Assembly (NCBI GenBank): GCA_027082925.1
Contig: JALWTD010000014.1
Coordinates: forward strand, 134,393 to 198,392
DNA length: 64,000 nucleotides
Direction: 5' to 3'
Origin: Flavobacteriaceae bacterium
GTDB lineage: Bacteria > Bacteroidota > Bacteroidia > Flavobacteriales > Flavobacteriaceae
The notes beneath the pieces are model-generated. The model made no database searches, had not been told where the DNA came from, and saw only the letters and a program-made list of their open reading frames with translations. Shown one piece after another: positions 16,665 through 26,795 of this stretch (its first letter is position 1; each line of letters starts with the position of its first letter). Both the position numbers and the translations under genes were made by a program.

Positions 16665-17939
16665 ATGCAACGCGACCAGATTATTTTTGATTTAATTCAA
16701 GATGAAAAAAACCGACAAGAAACAGGTTTAGAACTTATTGCTTCTGAAAACTTTGTAAGCGACCAAGTTATGGAAGCTATGGGTTCTGTTTTAACAAATA
16801 AATACGCCGAAGGGTATCCTAATAAACGCTACTATGGTGGTTGTGAGGTAGTTGATATTGTTGAACAGATTGCTATTGATAGAGCTAAAGAACTTTTTGG
16901 TGCTGAATATGTAAATGTGCAGCCTCATTCAGGCTCTCAAGCCAATGCAGCTGTGTACCATGCCGTATTAAATCCGGGCGATAAAATTTTAGGGTTTGAC
17001 TTGTCACACGGAGGACACTTAACCCACGGATCTCCTGTAAACTTTTCAGGAAAACTTTACAAAACATCGTTTTATGGTGTTGATAAAGAAACCGGAGTAT
17101 TAAACTATGATAAAATTTTAGAAGTTGCCAAAAAGGAAAAACCAAAACTAATTATTGCCGGAGCTTCAGCATATTCTAGAGATATTGACTTTGAAAAATT
17201 TAGAGAAATTGCCGATAGCGTTGGAGCCTTATTAATGGCCGATATTTCGCATCCGGCGGGGCTTATAGCTAAAGGTATTTTAAATGATCCTATTCCTCAT
17301 TGTCATTTTGTAACTACTACAACGCACAAAACGTTGCGAGGACCTAGAGGAGGAATTATTATGATGGGAAAAGATTTTGACAATCCTTTTGGACAAAAAT
17401 TAAAAAATGGAAACCTAAAAAAAATGTCGTCTCTCCTTAATTCTGCCGTATTTCCCGGAAATCAAGGAGGACCTCTTGAACACGTAATTGCTGCTAAAGC
17501 GGTTGCTTTTGGTGAAGCGTTAACCGATGATTTTTTACATTATCAAATTCAAGTAAAGAAAAATGCCGGTGCTATGGCAAATGCTTTTACAGAAAAAGGG
17601 TACGAAATTATTTCAGGAGGAACGGATAATCATTGTATGCTTATAGATTTAAGAAATAAAAACATTACCGGTAAAGAAGCAGAAAACGCGTTGGTAAGAG
17701 CCGATATTACCGTAAATAAAAATATGGTACCGTTTGATGACAAATCACCTTTTGTTACTTCTGGAATTAGAGTTGGAACTGCTGCCGTAACTACACGAGG
17801 ATTAAAAGAGACTGATATGGTTACTATTGTTGATTTAATTGACGAGGTTATTCAGAACTTTAACAACGATAAAACACTAGAAACCGTTGCTAACAAAGTA
17901 AATGATATGATGGCTAACAAACCATTATTTAACTGTTAA
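16665..17939 (+). CDS. glyA: Serine hydroxymethyltransferase
   Basis: Converts serine and tetrahydrofolate to glycine and methylene-tetrahydrofolate, the main one-carbon source. The 424 residues match the bacterial form. The PLP lysine lies in [15 protein letters not shown] (about 219-233), and the N-terminal [33 protein letters not shown] and [10 protein letters not shown] are family signatures. A promoter box lies upstream and a strong hairpin shared with convergent rmuC follows. GcvT (22798-23883) belongs to the companion glycine cleavage route. Confidence 0.97.
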   Translation: MQRDQIIFDLIQDEKNRQETGLELIASENFVSDQVMEAMGSVLTNKYAEGYPNKRYYGGCEVVDIVEQIAIDRAKELFGAEYVNVQPHSGSQANAAVYHAVLNPGDKILGFDLSHGGHLTHGSPVNFSGKLYKTSFYGVDKETGVLNYDKILEVAKKEKPKLIIAGASAYSRDIDFEKFREIADSVGALLMADISHPAGLIAKGILNDPIPHCHFVTTTTHKTLRGPRGGIIMMGKDFDNPFGQKLKNGNLKKMSSLLNSAVFPGNQGGPLEHVIAAKAVAFGEALTDDFLHYQIQVKKNAGAMANAFTEKGYEIISGGTDNHCMLIDLRNKNITGKEAENALVRADITVNKNMVPFDDKSPFVTSGIRVGTAAVTTRGLKETDMVTIVDLIDEVIQNFNNDKTLETVANKVNDMMANKPLFNC

Positions 17940-17954
17940 ATACCTGTTTAGAAC

Positions 17955-17986
17955 AAAAAAAGCCTACTAAAAAGTAGGCTTTTTTT
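17955..17986. terminator. Bidirectional terminator between glyA and rmuC
   Basis: AGCCTACT pairs with AGTAGGCT around AAAA, flanked by six A and six T. It serves both convergent genes, and its right edge overlaps the rmuC stop codon. Confidence 0.9.
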
Positions 17987-19301
17987 ATACGTCTTCATTT
18001 GCTCTGTCTAAAATATTTTGTGGCAACGATTTTTTTGTTTTTGCACCTAACTTTTTAAGGTTCTGTACTTTTCGAATCATATTTCCTTTTCCTGTTGAGA
18101 GTTTGTTCATAGCGTTTTGATAACTTTCTTGAGATGAATGTAATGCTTTTCCTATTTTTATTAAATCCTGAACAAAACCTTCAAATTTATCGTATAACAA
18201 TCCGCTCTCTTTAGCAATCTCTAGCACATTTCGTTTTTGATCTTCTTGTTTCCATATAGAAGCTACCGTGCTTAGAGTTGCTAATAGGGTAGATGTAGAA
18301 ACCAAAACTACATTTTTATCAAGAGCTTCTAAATAAATAGTACGCTCTTCTTGCAAGGCAATTAGTAGCGCCGGCTCTATAGGTACAAACATTAAAACAT
18401 AATCCGGTGTATTAATTCCGTAAAGATTGCTGTAGTTTTTTTCACCCAACTCTTTAAAGTGCTTTTTAATACTTATTAAATGATTTTTTAAGGCTCTTTT
18501 TTGTGTTTCTTCATCTTCTGCATTAAAGTAGTTTTCGTAAGCAGTTAACGAAACTTTCGAATCAATTATTAAATGTCTGTTATCGGGTAAGTTAACTATA
18601 AAGTCGGGTTTCTTTAGTAAATTATCTGCATCTCTAAAACCACCTTGTGTTGTAAAGTGCACGTCTTTGGTAAGCCCCGATTTCTCTAACAATACTTCTA
18701 GCTGAATTTCACCCCAATCTCCTTGAGTTTTAGATTCTCCTTTTAAAGCATTTGTCAAATTAATAGCATCTTGACTCATTTGTAAGTTTAGTGATTCTAA
18801 CGATTTTATTTTTTCTATAAGTGCAGAGTTTCGCTGAATATCTTCTTTATTTACTTCTTCTACTTTTTTCTCAAAAGACTGTATCTTTTCCTGCAACGGT
18901 GTTAAAATATTTTTAAGATTTTCTTTATTTTGTTGCGTAAACTTAAACGACTTTTCTTCTAGTATTTTATTTGCTAAAATTTCAAAATCTTTAGCTAATT
19001 TTTCTTGTGTTTTCGACAAATCTTCTTTCTGAAACTCTAATTTTTCTTTTAAATGACTTATCTCTCCTTGTTTTTGAGTGTTTTGCGCTGCAAGCTCTTC
19101 TTTTTTAGCTTGAAGTGCTTTCATTTCCGCTCTTAAGCTATCAATCGTTTCTTCAGCTGTTTTTTTTACTTCTGCTAATAATTCATTTTTCGTTTTTAAA
19201 GCCGATTTTTCTTTTTCAAAAGAAACACGATTTAACAACTTTCCTATAAAAACACCTATTCCTACACCTATGAGTAAACTTAAAATAACTATAAAATCCA
19301 T
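17985..19301 (-). CDS. rmuC: DNA recombination protein RmuC
   Basis: The 438 residues have an N-terminal membrane segment (about 3-20, IVILSLLIGVGIGVFIGKLL). A long coiled coil covers about 30-180, and the conserved nuclease-like RmuC domain about 190-390 (TQGDWGEIQLEVLLEKSGL, RDADNLLKKPDFIVNLPD, LIIDSKVSLTAYENY; the D-x(n)-DSK pattern fits a PD-(D/E)XK fold). E. coli RmuC limits inversion at short inverted repeats. The DsrE-like gene lies immediately upstream, with 6 bases between. The stop codon lies inside the shared terminator hairpin. Confidence 0.93.
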   Translation of the reverse strand: MDFIVILSLLIGVGIGVFIGKLLNRVSFEKEKSALKTKNELLAEVKKTAEETIDSLRAEMKALQAKKEELAAQNTQKQGEISHLKEKLEFQKEDLSKTQEKLAKDFEILANKILEEKSFKFTQQNKENLKNILTPLQEKIQSFEKKVEEVNKEDIQRNSALIEKIKSLESLNLQMSQDAINLTNALKGESKTQGDWGEIQLEVLLEKSGLTKDVHFTTQGGFRDADNLLKKPDFIVNLPDNRHLIIDSKVSLTAYENYFNAEDEETQKRALKNHLISIKKHFKELGEKNYSNLYGINTPDYVLMFVPIEPALLIALQEERTIYLEALDKNVVLVSTSTLLATLSTVASIWKQEDQKRNVLEIAKESGLLYDKFEGFVQDLIKIGKALHSSQESYQNAMNKLSTGKGNMIRKVQNLKKLGAKTKKSLPQNILDRANEDV

Positions 19302-19307
19302 GTCTTA

Positions 19308-19850
19308 CTAATTAAAGTTTATTATTTGATATCCTTCACTTTGGTATTCAACTAAAACCGTTAAAGCTGAAAGTGCCATTTTAACATTTTCCGACTTTTC
19401 TTCTAATTTAAATCCTTTTGCAAAAAAAGATTGACCACATACGTACATCTCTACATTTGCCTCACGTAATTGACTGATAAGTTCTTGATTTGGGTTTAAA
19501 ACACCATAGTAGTCTTTAAACGATAAATTGGCTAAAGCATCTTTTGTTGCAGCACCATGAAGCACTACCACAACCTTCAAATTTTGTAAGGGAACACCTT
19601 GTTGTACATGCATATTTAAAAATCTAGCAACCGTATTTATAAGTGGATTAATTCCTTTTTTCTTTGAAGCATCGGTAAAAATATCAAAAATTACCTTGTA
19701 TTGCTTATCTGTTTTTAGAACTAGCTCAGGATTTTGTATTTGAAATACCTTTCCATAACCTTTAACTGCTGGTCCAACAACCGTTTTTACTTCCTGAGCA
19801 TTTATCGCTATAAAATGAAATATAGCTACTAAAAAAAATATTCTCTTCAT
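19308..19850 (-). CDS. Exported DsrE/DsrF-like protein
   Basis: A 180-residue secreted protein: signal peptide MKRIFFLVAIFHFIAINAQ, then a DsrE-like alpha/beta fold (YKVIFDIFTDASKKKG, LKVVVVLHGAATKDAL, ISQLREANVEMYVCGQSFFAKGF). One cysteine in YVCGQS corresponds to the reactive position in some DsrE family members. The role in this phylum is unknown; cytoplasmic relatives carry sulfur. It precedes rmuC by six bases. Confidence 0.82.
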   Translation of the reverse strand: MKRIFFLVAIFHFIAINAQEVKTVVGPAVKGYGKVFQIQNPELVLKTDKQYKVIFDIFTDASKKKGINPLINTVARFLNMHVQQGVPLQNLKVVVVLHGAATKDALANLSFKDYYGVLNPNQELISQLREANVEMYVCGQSFFAKGFKLEEKSENVKMALSALTVLVEYQSEGYQIINFN

Positions 19851-19873
19851 TATTTAAAGCTTTTTAACAACAA

Positions 19874-19906
19874 TTGCAGCATATAAAAGTAAGATTTTTA
19901 TATTTG
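19874..19906 (+). promoter_or_regulatory. Promoter of the acyltransferase gene
   Basis: TTG at 19874-19876 and TATATTTG at 19899-19906 with 22 bases between them match the Flavobacterium-type promoter. A transcript starting about 5 bases later would leave the TTG codon at 19917 almost without leader, supporting the ATG at 19956. Confidence 0.55.
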
Positions 19907-19955
19907 CTGAAATAACTTGAAGTTTAAAATAAAAACGGAGTTATTAACAATTTAT

Positions 19956-20501
19956 ATGAAAACACTTACACGATTTATTTTATACACCCTGCTAGGGTGG
20001 AAAACTGTTGGAAACTTTGATAAAAATTTAAAAAAGTGCGTTATTATAGGTGCTCCTCACACGCATTGGCTCGATTTCCCTCTTGGAATTGCAGTGAAAT
20101 TTGCTGAAGAAGTACCTGCTAACTATATTGGAAAGGCATCGCTCTTTAAACCTCCGTTCGGATTTATTTTTAAATGGCTTGGAGGAGCTCCGGTAGATAG
20201 AACAAAAAGCAATAACAGGGTACAATCTATTATTGACCTTTTTAATAGTAAAGAACGGTTTATTTTAGCAATGTCTCCAGAAGGTACTCGTAAAAAAACT
20301 ACCAAATGGAAAACAGGATTTTACTACATTGCAAAAGGGGCAAATGTACCTATTGTAATGATGACTTTTGATTTTAAAAATAAGCAAGTTAAAGTATCTG
20401 AACCGTACTACACCACCAATAATATGGAAGCCGATTTTAACCATATATATAACTTTTACAGTGGTGTTAAAGGTAAAATTCCTGAAAATTTTAATTTGTA
20501 A
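19956..20501 (+). CDS. 1-acyl-glycerol-3-phosphate acyltransferase family protein (PlsC-like)
   Basis: Acyltransferase of membrane lipid or lipid-modification metabolism. The HX4D catalytic motif is seen in APHTHWLDFP, the glycerophosphate-binding block in GGAPVDRTKSNN, and the SPEGTR motif in AMSPEGTRKK. The ATG at 19956 gives 181 residues, short for PlsC (about 240) but usual for a small flavobacterial subgroup. A TTG thirteen codons upstream is possible but conflicts with the promoter. The stop overlaps the convergent ABC permease by 11 bases. Confidence 0.85.
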   Translation: MKTLTRFILYTLLGWKTVGNFDKNLKKCVIIGAPHTHWLDFPLGIAVKFAEEVPANYIGKASLFKPPFGFIFKWLGGAPVDRTKSNNRVQSIIDLFNSKERFILAMSPEGTRKKTTKWKTGFYYIAKGANVPIVMMTFDFKNKQVKVSEPYYTTNNMEADFNHIYNFYSGVKGKIPENFNL

Positions 20502-21711
20502 GCGCCACTATATTTCGCTTAAATAGCGGTATAGAAATAAGAAGCATTACTAGGCCTATTAAACCTAAAACACCTATTCTTGGTAAAATTTCAACTATAG
20601 AGAGATTTCTCCAAAAAATATCGTAATAACCTTGAATCCCCCAGTAATTTAAACTTATTACTGCAATTTTTTGCATAATATTAGGCATAACAAATAGCGG
20701 AATCATACTTCCTCCAATAGCCGACATCAATAAAATAATAATGGTGCTTAAATTTTGTAACTGCTGTCTTGTTTTTGATACCGAAACTAAGAATACACCA
20801 AAACTTGAGACAGAAAAGGCTACAGCTATTGTAAGTAAAATAAGACTTGTAATGTCTTTAAATATTGGCAATCCAAAAGCTATCCACGAAAAAACAAACA
20901 TGGTAACTAACTGCAACATAGAAATAAATAAAGTAGCTAACATTTTACCATATAAAATAGCCGTTGGCTTTATAGGTGTGTAAAGCAGGCGAGATAACGT
21001 TCCCGATTCTTTTTCCTCTAACAAACCACCTCCAACACCAGAAATACTAAATAACAGCATCATAATTGCTGTACCAGCAACTGCTTGTATCAATCCTAAA
21101 TTTCCGGTATCGGAAGATTTTTTTACAACAGGCACTGCGCTAACAACTGTTGAAATCTTATTTTTTAATGAAACTTTTGAAACATCGGTTAAAATACGCT
21201 GTTTTAAATCTGCGGGCATAGATTTAAACTTGGTATCCATATAGTGCGCTATTTTATGCATATATAGTTGAGATCCAATGGTATTCATAACAACTCCGGT
21301 AACTATTGATTGTAGCATTTTTGCTTCAAACGGATTTGCAGCATCGTACTTGAAAACAATAGGCAGTTTTTTTGATAAAAGTAATGAGTCTTTAAGTCCT
21401 TCATTTAAGATTAAAAATCCGGCATTTTTCCCCTTTAATAGAGCTTTATTTCCTTCTTCCAAAGTAACTTGTACCAAATTAATCGTGCTTAGCGTATCTA
21501 ACTGTACTTTTATTTTCTTCGAAATTAAAGATGTATCAAAACGTGTGTACAATAACGTAACTTGTTTGTTTTCAGAAGATGACATTGAAATACCTCCAAA
21601 AGCAAAAGCAAATAACGATATTAATAGAATGGGTATTAAAAAGGTTAGTACTACGTTTTTTTTGTTTGAAAAAAACAACTTTAAATCTTTTTTAAATATG
21701 GTTACTATCAT
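20491..21711 (-). CDS. ABC transporter permease (ABC-2 type exporter)
   Basis: The 406 residues have the ABC-2 layout: one N-terminal membrane segment (VVLTFLIPILLISLFAFAFG), a large extracytoplasmic domain (about 50-220), then five C-terminal membrane segments (about 225-395). The cytoplasmic signature LLEEKESGTLSRLLYTPIKP is typical of NatB/YhfI-like drug or sodium exporters. The ATPase partner lies 12 bases upstream in the same operon. The substrate is unknown. It overlaps the convergent acyltransferase end. Confidence 0.9.
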   Translation of the reverse strand: MIVTIFKKDLKLFFSNKKNVVLTFLIPILLISLFAFAFGGISMSSSENKQVTLLYTRFDTSLISKKIKVQLDTLSTINLVQVTLEEGNKALLKGKNAGFLILNEGLKDSLLLSKKLPIVFKYDAANPFEAKMLQSIVTGVVMNTIGSQLYMHKIAHYMDTKFKSMPADLKQRILTDVSKVSLKNKISTVVSAVPVVKKSSDTGNLGLIQAVAGTAIMMLLFSISGVGGGLLEEKESGTLSRLLYTPIKPTAILYGKMLATLFISMLQLVTMFVFSWIAFGLPIFKDITSLILLTIAVAFSVSSFGVFLVSVSKTRQQLQNLSTIIILLMSAIGGSMIPLFVMPNIMQKIAVISLNYWGIQGYYDIFWRNLSIVEILPRIGVLGLIGLVMLLISIPLFKRNIVALTN

Positions 21712-21723
21712 TTTTGTGTGTGT

Positions 21724-22653
21724 TTAATAATCGCGTAATTGCTTACCTGTTAAATGAAGAAAAATAGTTTCTAAGTTTGCTTTTTGAATCTGAATATCCA
21801 CAATTTCTATTTTTAGCAACTCACAATGGTTTAATACTGCTTTTAAATGTAAATGAGGCTTGCATTTTACTGAAATTACAGACTTACTATATGAAACCGG
21901 TAATTGCAACACTTCTTGAAGCTTTGTTACAATTGAAGAAGGCACTTTTTTAGCTGTTTTTAATAAGATATATTCGTGTAAATCGCATTGTGCTTGTAAT
22001 TCGTTAATCGTTCCTTGAGCAATTATTTTTCCTGTATCAATAATGGCTATATTGTTGCACAAGCGTTCTACTTCTTCCATATAATGCGTTGTATAAATCA
22101 CCGTCATTCCTTTTGCATTTAGTGTTTCTATAATGTCAAATATTTTATTTCTACTTTGTGGATCTACTCCTGTGGTAGGCTCATCCATAAATAAAATTTT
22201 AGGATTGTGAAGTAGGGCAGCAGCAATGTTAATTCTACGCTTCATCCCTCCTGAGTAAGTTTTTAGTAAATCAGATTTTCGATCTTCTAGCCCTATTAAC
22301 TGTAAAAGTTCAGGAATTTTTTGCTTTAACTCTGTTTTTGAAACACCGTTTAATTGCCCCCAAAACATAAGGTTATCATAAGCCGAAAAATCTTCATACA
22401 AAGCAATCTCTTGAGGTACAACTCCAATTATTTTTTTACACTCATCGGCTTTTTTATTAACATCCTTACCGTTAATGTATGCGCTTCCTGAGTCGCTCTT
22501 TAACAAAGTGCTAAGTATTTTAATGGTGGTAGATTTTCCTGCGCCATTAGGACCTAGAAGCCCAAATATCTCTCCTTCTTGGATAGAAAAGCTAATTTTA
22601 TTTACTGCAGTAACACTTTCGAAGTGTTTTTCTAAATTAACAACATGAATCAT
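21724..22653 (-). CDS. ABC transporter ATP-binding protein
   Basis: The 309 residues include Walker A GLLGPNGAGKSTT (about 33-45), Q-loop VVPQEIALYEDFSAYDNLMFWG, signature KTYSGGMKRRINIA, Walker B ILFMDEPTTGVDPQ and the H-loop YTTHYMEE. A C-terminal extension of about 80 residues is of the DrrA/CcmA-like kind. It drives the permease encoded just downstream. A perfect 7-bp inverted repeat with an 11-base spacer lies directly in front of its start, which suggests control by a repressor encoded elsewhere. Confidence 0.95.
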   Translation of the reverse strand: MIHVVNLEKHFESVTAVNKISFSIQEGEIFGLLGPNGAGKSTTIKILSTLLKSDSGSAYINGKDVNKKADECKKIIGVVPQEIALYEDFSAYDNLMFWGQLNGVSKTELKQKIPELLQLIGLEDRKSDLLKTYSGGMKRRINIAAALLHNPKILFMDEPTTGVDPQSRNKIFDIIETLNAKGMTVIYTTHYMEEVERLCNNIAIIDTGKIIAQGTINELQAQCDLHEYILLKTAKKVPSSIVTKLQEVLQLPVSYSKSVISVKCKPHLHLKAVLNHCELLKIEIVDIQIQKANLETIFLHLTGKQLRDY

Positions 22654-22654
22654 A

Positions 22655-22679
22655 GTTTGTATCTATTTACAGTACAAAC
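22655..22679. promoter_or_regulatory. Inverted repeat before the ABC exporter operon, possible operator
   Basis: GTTTGTA and TACAAAC, separated by 11 bases, sit two bases upstream of the ATPase start codon. Size and spacing suit a dimeric repressor such as TetR. No regulator gene is adjacent. Confidence 0.4.
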
Positions 22680-22746
22680 CTATTTATATTTCTACATGCT
22701 CTAAATTTATAGTTACTGAATTGTACTAATTTAATGATGAATTGTA

Positions 22747-22782
22747 AAAAAAGCTGCTAATTTTAAAATTAGCAGCTTTTTT
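22747..22782 (-). terminator. Terminator of gcvT
   Basis: Perfect palindrome with stem GCTGCTAATTTT and complement, flanked by A and T runs, 16 bases after the gcvT stop. It would act on both strands. Confidence 0.88.
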
Positions 22783-22797
22783 AAGTAAATGTTATTT

Positions 22798-23883
22798 TTA
22801 GGAAACTTTATAAAATGGCAACCGTACAACCACTGCCGGTATAGCCTTTTTTCGAACTTGAATAAATATTTTAGAATCGCGCTTTGAGTATGCTTTTGGT
22901 ACGTATCCCATACCAATTCCTTTTTTAAGAGAAGGACTCATAGTACCCGATGTAACTACACCTATTTTTGTACCTTCTTCATCTACAATATCGTATCCGT
23001 GTCTAGGAATTCCTTTTTCTGTTAATTCAAAAGCTACCAATTTACGTGTAACTCCTTCTTCTTTTTGCTTTTTTAATTGGGCGGCATTAATAAAGTCTTT
23101 TGTAAACTTAGTAATCCAACCCAAACCTGCTTCAATAGGAGAGGTAGTATCATCTATATCATTTCCGTATAAACAAAATCCCATTTCTAGTCGTAAAGTA
23201 TCTCTCGCGGCTAAACCTATAGGTTTAATTCCTAAATCGGCACCCACTTCAAAAATGGCTTTCCAAATATGCTCTGCATCTTCATTTTTAAAATAAATCT
23301 CAAATCCGCCAGAACCGGTATATCCGGTAGCTGAAATAATGACATCAGAAACACCTGCAAATGTGTCTATTTTAAACGTATAATAGTCCATTTCAGATAA
23401 GTTAACATTGGTTAACGATTGTAATGATTCTGAAGCTTTAGGCCCTTGAACTGCTAGTAACGAAATTTCATCAGAACTGTTCTCCATTTCAACACCCATA
23501 TCGTTGTGTTTCTTAATCCAGTTCCAATCTTTTTCAATATTAGACGCATTTACAACCAGTAAATATTCTTCTTCAGAAATTCTATAAACCAACAAATCAT
23601 CGACAATACCTCCTTCTGTATTAGGCATACAACTGTATTGTACTTTTCCGTCAAACAACACCGATGCATCATTAGACGTAACTTTTTGAATTAAAGCAAG
23701 TGCATTTTTACCTTTTAAGTAAAATTCGCCCATATGAGACACATCAAATACTCCAACGCCTCTTCTAACGGTTTCGTGTTCAACATTTACACCTTCGTAC
23801 TGAACAGGCATATTGTAACCGGCAAAAGGAACCATTTTAGCACCTAAAGCCTCATGAATATGATTTAAAGCAATATTTTTCAT
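22798..23883 (-). CDS. gcvT: Aminomethyltransferase (glycine cleavage T protein)
   Basis: Moves the methylene unit from lipoamide-bound aminomethyl to tetrahydrofolate. The 361 residues are normal. Signatures are the N-terminal [31 protein letters not shown], the folate region [13 protein letters not shown], and the conserved [21 protein letters not shown], with [10 protein letters not shown] next. It stands alone; gcvH and gcvP are not in the window. No glycine-riboswitch-like structure is evident in the 157 bases upstream. Confidence 0.96.
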   Translation of the reverse strand: MKNIALNHIHEALGAKMVPFAGYNMPVQYEGVNVEHETVRRGVGVFDVSHMGEFYLKGKNALALIQKVTSNDASVLFDGKVQYSCMPNTEGGIVDDLLVYRISEEEYLLVVNASNIEKDWNWIKKHNDMGVEMENSSDEISLLAVQGPKASESLQSLTNVNLSEMDYYTFKIDTFAGVSDVIISATGYTGSGGFEIYFKNEDAEHIWKAIFEVGADLGIKPIGLAARDTLRLEMGFCLYGNDIDDTTSPIEAGLGWITKFTKDFINAAQLKKQKEEGVTRKLVAFELTEKGIPRHGYDIVDEEGTKIGVVTSGTMSPSLKKGIGMGYVPKAYSKRDSKIFIQVRKKAIPAVVVRLPFYKVS

Positions 23884-24003
23884 CTGTTATTATTTTGGCT
23901 GCTAAATTAATCATTGAATTGTGAATATTTTATTTTTTTAAATGAAATTTATCACAAAATTGTTAATCTTTTAAAAATACTATCTGAAGCCTAATCTTTT
24001 CTT

Positions 24004-24011
24004 TATATTTG
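24004..24011 (+). promoter_or_regulatory. Likely -7 box of the secreted Xaa-Pro peptidase gene
   Basis: TATATTTG, a match to TAnnTTTG, lies 29 bases before the start. No clear upstream TTTG is found at the expected distance. Confidence 0.45.
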
Positions 24012-24040
24012 ATAAATCAATTTTTTACCTTTTACCGCAT

Positions 24041-25504
24041 ATGAAACCTATTCAGTTTTTAATGGTGCTGCTGTGTCTAATCGTTTTAAAAGGATACGCA
24101 CAACAAAATGAGCTTCCTAACGACTTTTTAACTAAAGATTTTCATAAAGACCGACGAGAACAACTTAGAAAATCACTTCCGGCGAATAGTGTAGCTGTTT
24201 TCTTTACAAACCCTGTTAGAAACAGATCTAATGATGTTGATTATGTATACCATCAAGATCCTAATTTTTATTATTTAACCGGATACAAAGAGCCACATGC
24301 ACTTTTGCTTATTTTTAAAGACAAACAACTTATTAATGGGAAAATGTACAATGAGGTTATTTTTGTGCAAGAGCGTAATAAACGCGCCGAAATGTGGACA
24401 GGTAAAAGGCTTGGAAAAAAAGGTGTTGAAACAACTTTAGGATTTGAGCTAGCCTTTAACGGTAGCGAGTTTAAAAGCAGTGATATTGATTTTTCTAAAT
24501 TTGATAAAATAATGTTTAATTCCTTTTTTAACGATGTTAGAAACACTTCAAACAAAGCAGATTTATACGATTTAATTGAAACATTTAAAGAAAAAGTATC
24601 TTTTAATATAAAAATGGGAAACAGCTCGGTAAGTGATAAAATTTATACGGAAGCCAAAGAAAGACTAGATACCAAAACACTGACTTATTTAATGGCCAAT
24701 TTAAGAGAAATTAAAACTCCTGAAGAGTTAACACTTTTAAAAAAAGCAATTAATATTTCGGCTATTGGGCAAATTGAAATGATGAAGGCAATGCTCCCAA
24801 ATATGTCTGAAACAGAAGCGCAAGGTGTTCATGAGTTTGTTTACAAAAAATACGGCGCTGAATACGAAGGCTATCCGTCAATTGTTGGAGCAGGAAATAA
24901 TGGCTGCATTTTACACTATATAGAAAATAATAAAACTGTAATTGGAAAAGACAATTTGGTGCTCATGGATTTAGGTGCCGAATATCACGGATACACTGCC
25001 GATGTTACTAGAACCATTCCTGCAAACGGAAAATTTTCAACAACACAAAAACAAATATACGATTTGGTTTACAAGGCACAAGAAGCCGGTATAGCAACTG
25101 CAGTGGTTGGAAATAGTTTTTGGTCTCCAAGTATCATTACCAAAAAAATTATAGATGAAGGCTTGGTTAAATTAGGAATTATAGCTTCTGTAAACGAAAA
25201 ACACAATTACTATCCGCATGGTGCCTCACATCACATAGGGTTAGATGTACACGACCTTAGTAACTACGGAAATTTCAAAGAAAATATGGTTATTACTGTA
25301 GAGCCCGGAATTTACATACCAAAAGGCAGCCCGTGTGATAAAAAATGGTGGGGAATAGCCGTTAGAATTGAAGATGATATCTTAATTACAAAAAACGGAC
25401 CCGTTATTTTATCAGGAAAAGCACCTAGAACTTCAGAAGAAATTGAAAAAATGATGAAGCAAACAAGTGCTTTAAATAACTTTAATTTACCTAAACTAGA
25501 TTAA
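24041..25504 (+). CDS. Secreted aminopeptidase P family protein (Xaa-Pro peptidase, M24)
   Basis: The 487 residues start with a signal peptide (MKPIQFLMVLLCLIVLKGYAQ), so the enzyme is exported. The AMP_N domain (about 25-180, NSVAVFFTNPVRNRSNDVDY, FYYLTGYKEPHA) precedes the M24 metallopeptidase domain with metal ligands in LVLMDLGAEYHGYTADVTRT (two Asp), SHHIGLDVHD (His), TVEPGIYIP (Glu) and AVRIEDDI (Glu). It removes N-terminal residues preceding proline. The last four bases overlap thrC in the opposite direction. Confidence 0.92.
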   Translation: MKPIQFLMVLLCLIVLKGYAQQNELPNDFLTKDFHKDRREQLRKSLPANSVAVFFTNPVRNRSNDVDYVYHQDPNFYYLTGYKEPHALLLIFKDKQLINGKMYNEVIFVQERNKRAEMWTGKRLGKKGVETTLGFELAFNGSEFKSSDIDFSKFDKIMFNSFFNDVRNTSNKADLYDLIETFKEKVSFNIKMGNSSVSDKIYTEAKERLDTKTLTYLMANLREIKTPEELTLLKKAINISAIGQIEMMKAMLPNMSETEAQGVHEFVYKKYGAEYEGYPSIVGAGNNGCILHYIENNKTVIGKDNLVLMDLGAEYHGYTADVTRTIPANGKFSTTQKQIYDLVYKAQEAGIATAVVGNSFWSPSIITKKIIDEGLVKLGIIASVNEKHNYYPHGASHHIGLDVHDLSNYGNFKENMVITVEPGIYIPKGSPCDKKWWGIAVRIEDDILITKNGPVILSGKAPRTSEEIEKMMKQTSALNNFNLPKLD

Positions 25505-26793
25505 CCCAATAAGTAACTTTTTAAATCGCTGTATTCTGAAATTTTAATGGCTACTTTTTCTTTATCCATTATTTGTTGAATTTGAGGCGGTAAACTAATC
25601 GTCTCGTCTATAACAGGCGCTACCACATCTAGAAACTTCACCGGATGTGCTGTTTCTAAAAAAACACCTTGGGCCGTCCTCGAAGCAAGGTACTTTTTCA
25701 ACCCTAAATATCCTACAGCTCCATGTGGATCTGCAATATAATTTGCGATATTTTTAAGATGCTTCATTGCCTCTAAGGTTTCTTTATCTGTAAAAGAATA
25801 AGAGGTAAGGTGCTCTTTTAATGTCTCTATATCGTGATTGTAAATTTCCAGAATACGAACAAAATTACTTGGATCTCCAACATCCATCGCATTTGATATG
25901 GTTTGAAATGAAGGTTTTGGAGAATAAACTCCGGATTTTAAATACCTAGGAACCACATCATTTACATTTGTTGATGCCACAAAATGATGAATTGGCAACC
26001 CTAATTGTTGCGCCATCATACCAGCACAAATATTACCAAAATTACCGCTTGGAATAGAAAATACAAGGTCTAAATTTTTGTTTTTCAGTTGTTTAAACGC
26101 AAAGAAAAAATAAAACATTTGAGGTAACCATCGAGCTACATTAATAGAATTGGCCGATGTTAAATTAAGACGCTCTTTTAACTCGTTATCTAAAAAAGCT
26201 TTTTTAACCATTGCTTGGCAATCGTCAAAAGTACCCTCAACCTCAAGTGCCGTAATATTTTCTCCCAGCGTAGTTAATTGTTTTTCTTGTACTTCGCTCA
26301 CCTTTCCGCTAGGGTACAAAATAACTACATTAACTCCTTTTACTCCTAAAAATCCACTTGCTACTGCACCTCCGGTATCTCCCGAAGTAGCGACTAAAAC
26401 CGTAACCTCTGTGGTATTTTCCAATTTATTAAAATAGCCCAAACACCTCGCCATAAAACGAGCACCAACATCTTTAAAAGCCATTGTTGGTCCGTGAAAT
26501 AACTCTAGCGTCGCTATATTTTCTTCTAAAAGCACCACCGGAAAATCAAAACACAAAGTGTCTTCTATTATTAACTTAAGGTCATTTTCAGGTATTTCAT
26601 CGGCAACAAACTGCTTTATCACCTCAAAAGCAATTTCATTATTTGACAAAGATTCAATTTGCTCAAAAAATTGATTTTTTAAAGGCGTTATTTTTTCCGG
26701 AAAATACAATCCTTTATCGGGTGCCAATCCCCTAATTACCGCATCTTTAAAAGATACTTCTGATGCTTTTTTATTTAAACTGTAAAATTTCAT
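25501..26793 (-). CDS. thrC: Threonine synthase
   Basis: Converts O-phosphohomoserine to threonine with PLP. The 430 residues carry the N-terminal FSLNKKASEVSFKDAV-like start (seen as MKFYSLNKKASEVSF), the PLP lysine in LFHGPTMAFKDVGARFMAR, SGDTGGAVASGF and the ATSGDTG phosphate loop, and SGNFGNICAGM. It is the third gene of thrA-thrB-thrC, two bases after thrB. The operon sits behind the leader peptide and hairpin at 30272-30385. Confidence 0.97.
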   Translation of the reverse strand: MKFYSLNKKASEVSFKDAVIRGLAPDKGLYFPEKITPLKNQFFEQIESLSNNEIAFEVIKQFVADEIPENDLKLIIEDTLCFDFPVVLLEENIATLELFHGPTMAFKDVGARFMARCLGYFNKLENTTEVTVLVATSGDTGGAVASGFLGVKGVNVVILYPSGKVSEVQEKQLTTLGENITALEVEGTFDDCQAMVKKAFLDNELKERLNLTSANSINVARWLPQMFYFFFAFKQLKNKNLDLVFSIPSGNFGNICAGMMAQQLGLPIHHFVASTNVNDVVPRYLKSGVYSPKPSFQTISNAMDVGDPSNFVRILEIYNHDIETLKEHLTSYSFTDKETLEAMKHLKNIANYIADPHGAVGYLGLKKYLASRTAQGVFLETAHPVKFLDVVAPVIDETISLPPQIQQIMDKEKVAIKISEYSDLKSYLLG

Positions 26794-26795
26794 TA

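Noticed and set aside
23884-24040. Glycine riboswitch upstream of gcvT
   Set aside because: No paired stems or conserved core could be seen in this short AT-rich stretch.
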